Shown here in pieces: positions 13,885 through 16,635 of a stretch of 16,635 nucleotides of DNA. The position numbers were made by a program, and so were the translations under genes. Where the stretch lies: positions 1 to 16,635 of the forward strand of contig CAOLUI010000025.1 of NCBI GenBank assembly GCA_948479395.1, in the 5' to 3' direction. The stretch's first letter is position 1; the number at the start of each line of letters is the position of its first letter. Source of the stretch: an uncultured Bacilli bacterium. GTDB lineage: Bacteria > Bacillota_I > Bacilli_A > RF39 > UBA660. Under the pieces are notes generated by a model. It had not been told where the DNA came from, did not search any database, and saw only the letters and a program-made list of their open reading frames with translations.

Positions 13885-15948
13885 ATGAAAAATAAAGTTA
13901 AAAGAATTATAAAAAAATCCAAAAAATCAATTGCTTTATACATATCAACCAATAAATTATTTATTTCATATTTAATATTATCCTTAATTGGAACGGTTAT
14001 GTTAAGAGGATTTACTGTTGATAATATTTTTAATTTAAAACCATTTTTAGTTGATTTAGCCTTAATAATTATTATTGGATCTTTAGGTTATTTTTTTAAA
14101 GGAAATAAACAATTTAAATATTATATGTTTTGGCTTCTAATATATACCTTAGCAGAAATAATAAATCATGTTTATTATATATTTTATACTTCTTTTGCTT
14201 CTTTTGGCGAATTAGCTGGACTTGGCCAAGCTGAAACGGTAACAGGATCTATTTTAGAAAAATTAACTCCTCTTAATCTTATTTATATAATAATTCCTTT
14301 TATATTTTTTCTGATTCATAAAAAATTATTTCAATCTTCTTATTATAATATAATGGTTAAAATTGAAAAAAATAAAAAAATGTTTTTAACCACTCTTTTA
14401 GTTGGCATAATAATAATGGGATATAGTTTATCAACCGCCACTAAAACTGATTATAGTCGTCTAGCTAAACAATGGAATAGGGGAGCAATAGTTGAAAGAT
14501 TTGGTATTATTATGTATCAAGGAAATGATTTAGTTCAAACCCTTCGTCCTAAAATTAGTTCCTTATTTGGATATGAAGAATCTGCTAAATTATTTAAAGA
14601 ATTCTTTACTTCTGATGAAAATAAATATAATGGAAAAAATAAATATAGCAATATTTTAGAAGGATATAACGTAATCTTTATTCACATGGAAAGCATTGGT
14701 AAATTTTTAATGGATTTACAATTTAATAATCAAGAAGTAACCCCTACCATAAATAAATTAGCTAAAGAGGGAATGTTTTTTGAAAATTTTTATCCTCAAG
14801 TAAGTTCTGGAACCTCTTCTGATACTGAATTTACCCTTTTAACCTCACTTCTTCCAGTATCATCAGGAATAGTTTTTACAAGTTATTATGACCGCAATTA
14901 TACAACTATTCCCAAACTTCTTACCGAAAAAAATTATTATACATTTAGCATGCATGGAAATTATGCCTCAATGTGGAACCGAGAAAAAGTCCATCCCAAT
15001 CTAGGATATCAAAAAATGTATTTTCGAGAATCATTTGATATTCCTGATAAAGAAGATAAAGATTATATAAATTTAGGAATTTCTGATAGTGCTTTTTATC
15101 GTCAAGCTTTGCCTAAAATAGAAGAAATTGAAAATAATCATGATCATTATATGGGGACTATAATAACTTTATCTAATCATTCTCCCTTTGCCTTTTTAGA
15201 TAAATATGGTGAATTTGATTTAAGTAGTACAATAACTCATGAAGATGGTAGTATTGAAACTACAGATTATTTATCTGAAACAGCAGTTGGAAAATACATT
15301 AAAAGTGCTCATTATGCTGATATTTCTCTAGGTGAATTTATAGAATCCGTAAAAACATCAGAATCCTTTAATAATACAGTTTTTATTTTATATGGCGATC
15401 ATGATGCTAAGCTTACACGTTCCGAAATAAATGAATTATACAATATGAATTATACAACTGGAGAAATATATACAGAAAAAGATCCCGAATATGTTGATTA
15501 TAATTCATTTGAACATGATTTAAATAAAAAAACGCCATTAATAATTTGGTCTAAGAATAAAACTATTCAAAATAAATTAAAAGGGGTTATAAGTTATCCA
15601 ATGGGGATGGTTGATGTTATGCCAACTCTGGGCAATATGTTAGGTATTAATAATGAATTTATTTTAGGACATGATATATTTAATATTAAAAATAAAAACA
15701 TTGTCATTTTTCCTAATGGTAACTTTTTAACCGATAATTTGTATTATAATAATTCCTCTGAAAAATACTACATAACTAAAGTAGGATCCATAATTGAGCA
15801 AGACTACATTGAAGAATGTAAAAAATATGCTGATAAACGTCTAGAAGTGACAAATGCTATAATTATCCATGATTTAATATTTAATGAAGGACCAACTGTT
15901 AATAATGAAGAAATAAATGGTTCAAAAAAGGAGCAAAATAATGAATAA
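13885..15948 (+). CDS. Lipoteichoic acid synthase family protein (membrane sulfatase-fold transferase)
   Basis: A 687-residue enzyme with five membrane spans (about 24-43, 53-71, 77-101, 130-148, 163-184) and a large extracytoplasmic sulfatase-fold domain (about 255-640), the architecture of LtaS. Such enzymes move glycerol-phosphate from phosphatidylglycerol onto a polymer or lipid acceptor. Expected active-site parts are present: metal ligand E269 in HMESIG, the nucleophile region SSGTSSDTEF (T310-S312; by alignment on the following Asp the exact nucleophile is uncertain), H357, W364 and R366 in MHGNYASMWNRE, and D505-H506 in YGDHDA. The tail after 640 is polar and acidic. ATG follows AGGATGG. 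Its last 8 nt overlap the next gene, implying coupled translation. Other LtaS-like roles, such as a primase or a phosphoethanolamine transferase, cannot be excluded. Confidence 0.88.
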   Translation: MKNKVKRIIKKSKKSIALYISTNKLFISYLILSLIGTVMLRGFTVDNIFNLKPFLVDLALIIIIGSLGYFFKGNKQFKYYMFWLLIYTLAEIINHVYYIFYTSFASFGELAGLGQAETVTGSILEKLTPLNLIYIIIPFIFFLIHKKLFQSSYYNIMVKIEKNKKMFLTTLLVGIIIMGYSLSTATKTDYSRLAKQWNRGAIVERFGIIMYQGNDLVQTLRPKISSLFGYEESAKLFKEFFTSDENKYNGKNKYSNILEGYNVIFIHMESIGKFLMDLQFNNQEVTPTINKLAKEGMFFENFYPQVSSGTSSDTEFTLLTSLLPVSSGIVFTSYYDRNYTTIPKLLTEKNYYTFSMHGNYASMWNREKVHPNLGYQKMYFRESFDIPDKEDKDYINLGISDSAFYRQALPKIEEIENNHDHYMGTIITLSNHSPFAFLDKYGEFDLSSTITHEDGSIETTDYLSETAVGKYIKSAHYADISLGEFIESVKTSESFNNTVFILYGDHDAKLTRSEINELYNMNYTTGEIYTEKDPEYVDYNSFEHDLNKKTPLIIWSKNKTIQNKLKGVISYPMGMVDVMPTLGNMLGINNEFILGHDIFNIKNKNIVIFPNGNFLTDNLYYNNSSEKYYITKVGSIIEQDYIEECKKYADKRLEVTNAIIIHDLIFNEGPTVNNEEINGSKKEQNNE

Positions 15949-16591
15949 GAAAAAAATGAGTAAAAAGAAAAAAATTATTATCATTTTAAGTATAATATTA
16001 ATTTTGATAATATTAAGAATTATATCTTGGTTTTTCTTTTTAAAACCTCAACCTCAAGAAAAAACACCTGTTAAAGTAGTGGAAGTTTTAGATGATATTG
16101 AAGGTTATGGATATTCTCTAGAAGATCGAGACACCAAAATTTATAAAGAAAAATTTTTAGAACTCAAAAAAGTTTTAGAAGAAGATAATATTGATTATGA
16201 AAAATATGCTCAATTACTTGCCGAATTATTTGCAATTGATTTATATACAATTGACAATAAAAATAGTAAATATGATGTTGGATCTCTTGACTTTATTTAT
16301 CCCGATGAAAAAGAAAAATTTCAAAACAAAGTAATGGATACATTATATAAATTAGTAGAAGATAACTCAAGTAATACTCGTAAGCAAGAACTTCCAATAG
16401 TAGCTAATACGGAAATTACAGAAACTAAAAATATTACTTATACTAAAAAAGAACAAAAATTAGAGGCATATGAAATTCATTTAAATTTAATTTATGAAAA
16501 AGATTTAGCTTATGATAAGAAATTAATTATTACTCTTACCAAAGAAGAAAATAAAATTTATATCGTCTCATTAAATTCAGACGTTAAATAA
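15941..16591 (+). CDS. Small single-pass membrane protein coupled to the LTA-synthase-type gene
   Basis: A 216-residue protein. A very basic N-terminus (KKKMSKKKK) is followed by one hydrophobic span at about residues 10-32, which anchors an acidic extracytoplasmic domain of about 180 residues with alternating helix and strand character and no cysteines. No family is recognised. ATG 15941 is chosen because AAGGAG (15928-15933) sits seven bases upstream; an in-frame ATG at 15917 precedes that site. The start overlaps the stop of the preceding gene by 8 nt, so it probably assists or regulates the LTA-synthase-type enzyme or its product; this is inferred from context only. Confidence 0.7.
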   Translation: MNKKKMSKKKKIIIILSIILILIILRIISWFFFLKPQPQEKTPVKVVEVLDDIEGYGYSLEDRDTKIYKEKFLELKKVLEEDNIDYEKYAQLLAELFAIDLYTIDNKNSKYDVGSLDFIYPDEKEKFQNKVMDTLYKLVEDNSSNTRKQELPIVANTEITETKNITYTKKEQKLEAYEIHLNLIYEKDLAYDKKLIITLTKEENKIYIVSLNSDVK

Positions 16592-16616
16592 AAACTAAAG
16601 TGCACAATTGCGTGCA
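16584..16616 (-). terminator. Possible terminator for a minus-strand gene beyond the window
   Basis: TGCAC (16601-16605) and GTGCA (16612-16616) form a 5-bp stem. On the minus strand it is followed by CTTTAGTTTTTATTT, a usable T tract; on the plus strand no T run follows. It may end a gene entering from the right edge. The stem is short. Confidence 0.3.
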
Positions 16617-16635
16617 TGAATGTTTGGAAAAGTGT

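Noticed and set aside
1..16635. CRISPR array or long tandem repeats
   Set aside because: No direct repeats of 20 bases or more with regular spacers were seen anywhere in the window.

Overview
The window is very AT-rich DNA from a low-GC Gram-positive bacterium (Bacillota, Clostridia or Bacilli-like). The evidence is a lipoteichoic-acid-synthase-type enzyme, strong AGGAGG-type ribosome binding sites, several TTG starts, a BcrA/LanF-type transporter operon and a TnpV transposon gene of the clostridial kind. The standard bacterial code fits: tryptophan is read from TGG throughout, and two genes (ending near 937 and 12443) stop at TGA. A recurring promoter type is an extended -10 (TGnTATAAT or TGnTAAAAT) with a poor -35. 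No species can be named from the sequence alone.

Layout. 1-1.9 kb: what looks like the right end of an IS3-like element, a membrane-anchored XRE-type regulator, and a Gp37/Gp68-like (DUF5131) protein whose cysteines form a radical-SAM-like CX3CX2C motif. 2.0-4.5 kb: a membrane-anchored family-3 beta-N-acetylhexosaminidase (NagZ type) with a long, possibly folded leader and a good terminator, then a frameshifted nucleoside 2-deoxyribosyltransferase-like gene and an RBBP9/YdeN-type serine hydrolase. 4.7-8.1 kb (minus strand): a four-gene operon of response regulator, ABC ATPase, ABC-2 permease and histidine kinase, resembling antimicrobial-peptide sensing and export systems. Four TCTTAAC repeats spaced about one helical turn apart lie between the regulator and transporter genes. 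8.2-10.3 kb: two genes of unknown role, the first with a transglutaminase-like Cys-His-Asp pattern and the second predicted coiled coil. 10.8-12.3 kb: a Nudix hydrolase followed 13 nt later by a short adenylosuccinate-synthetase paralogue in which the catalytic Asp of PurA is Ser, as in phage PurZ. 12.3-13.6 kb: a mobile-element remnant (structured GC-richer spacer, tnpV, a broken small gene, an unrecognised gene) abutting the 3' side of a tRNA-Gly(GCC) gene. 13.9-16.6 kb: a lipoteichoic-acid-synthase-family enzyme translationally coupled to a small membrane-anchored protein.

How the genes work together. The kinase and regulator probably control the adjacent exporter through the phased repeats. 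The Nudix and PurZ-like pair could form a two-step nucleotide pathway, with NTP to NMP hydrolysis feeding an aspartate-adding synthetase; this is the most interesting candidate system in the window. The transglutaminase-like and coiled-coil pair is a second candidate. The remaining genes are cell-envelope functions or scattered accessory genes.
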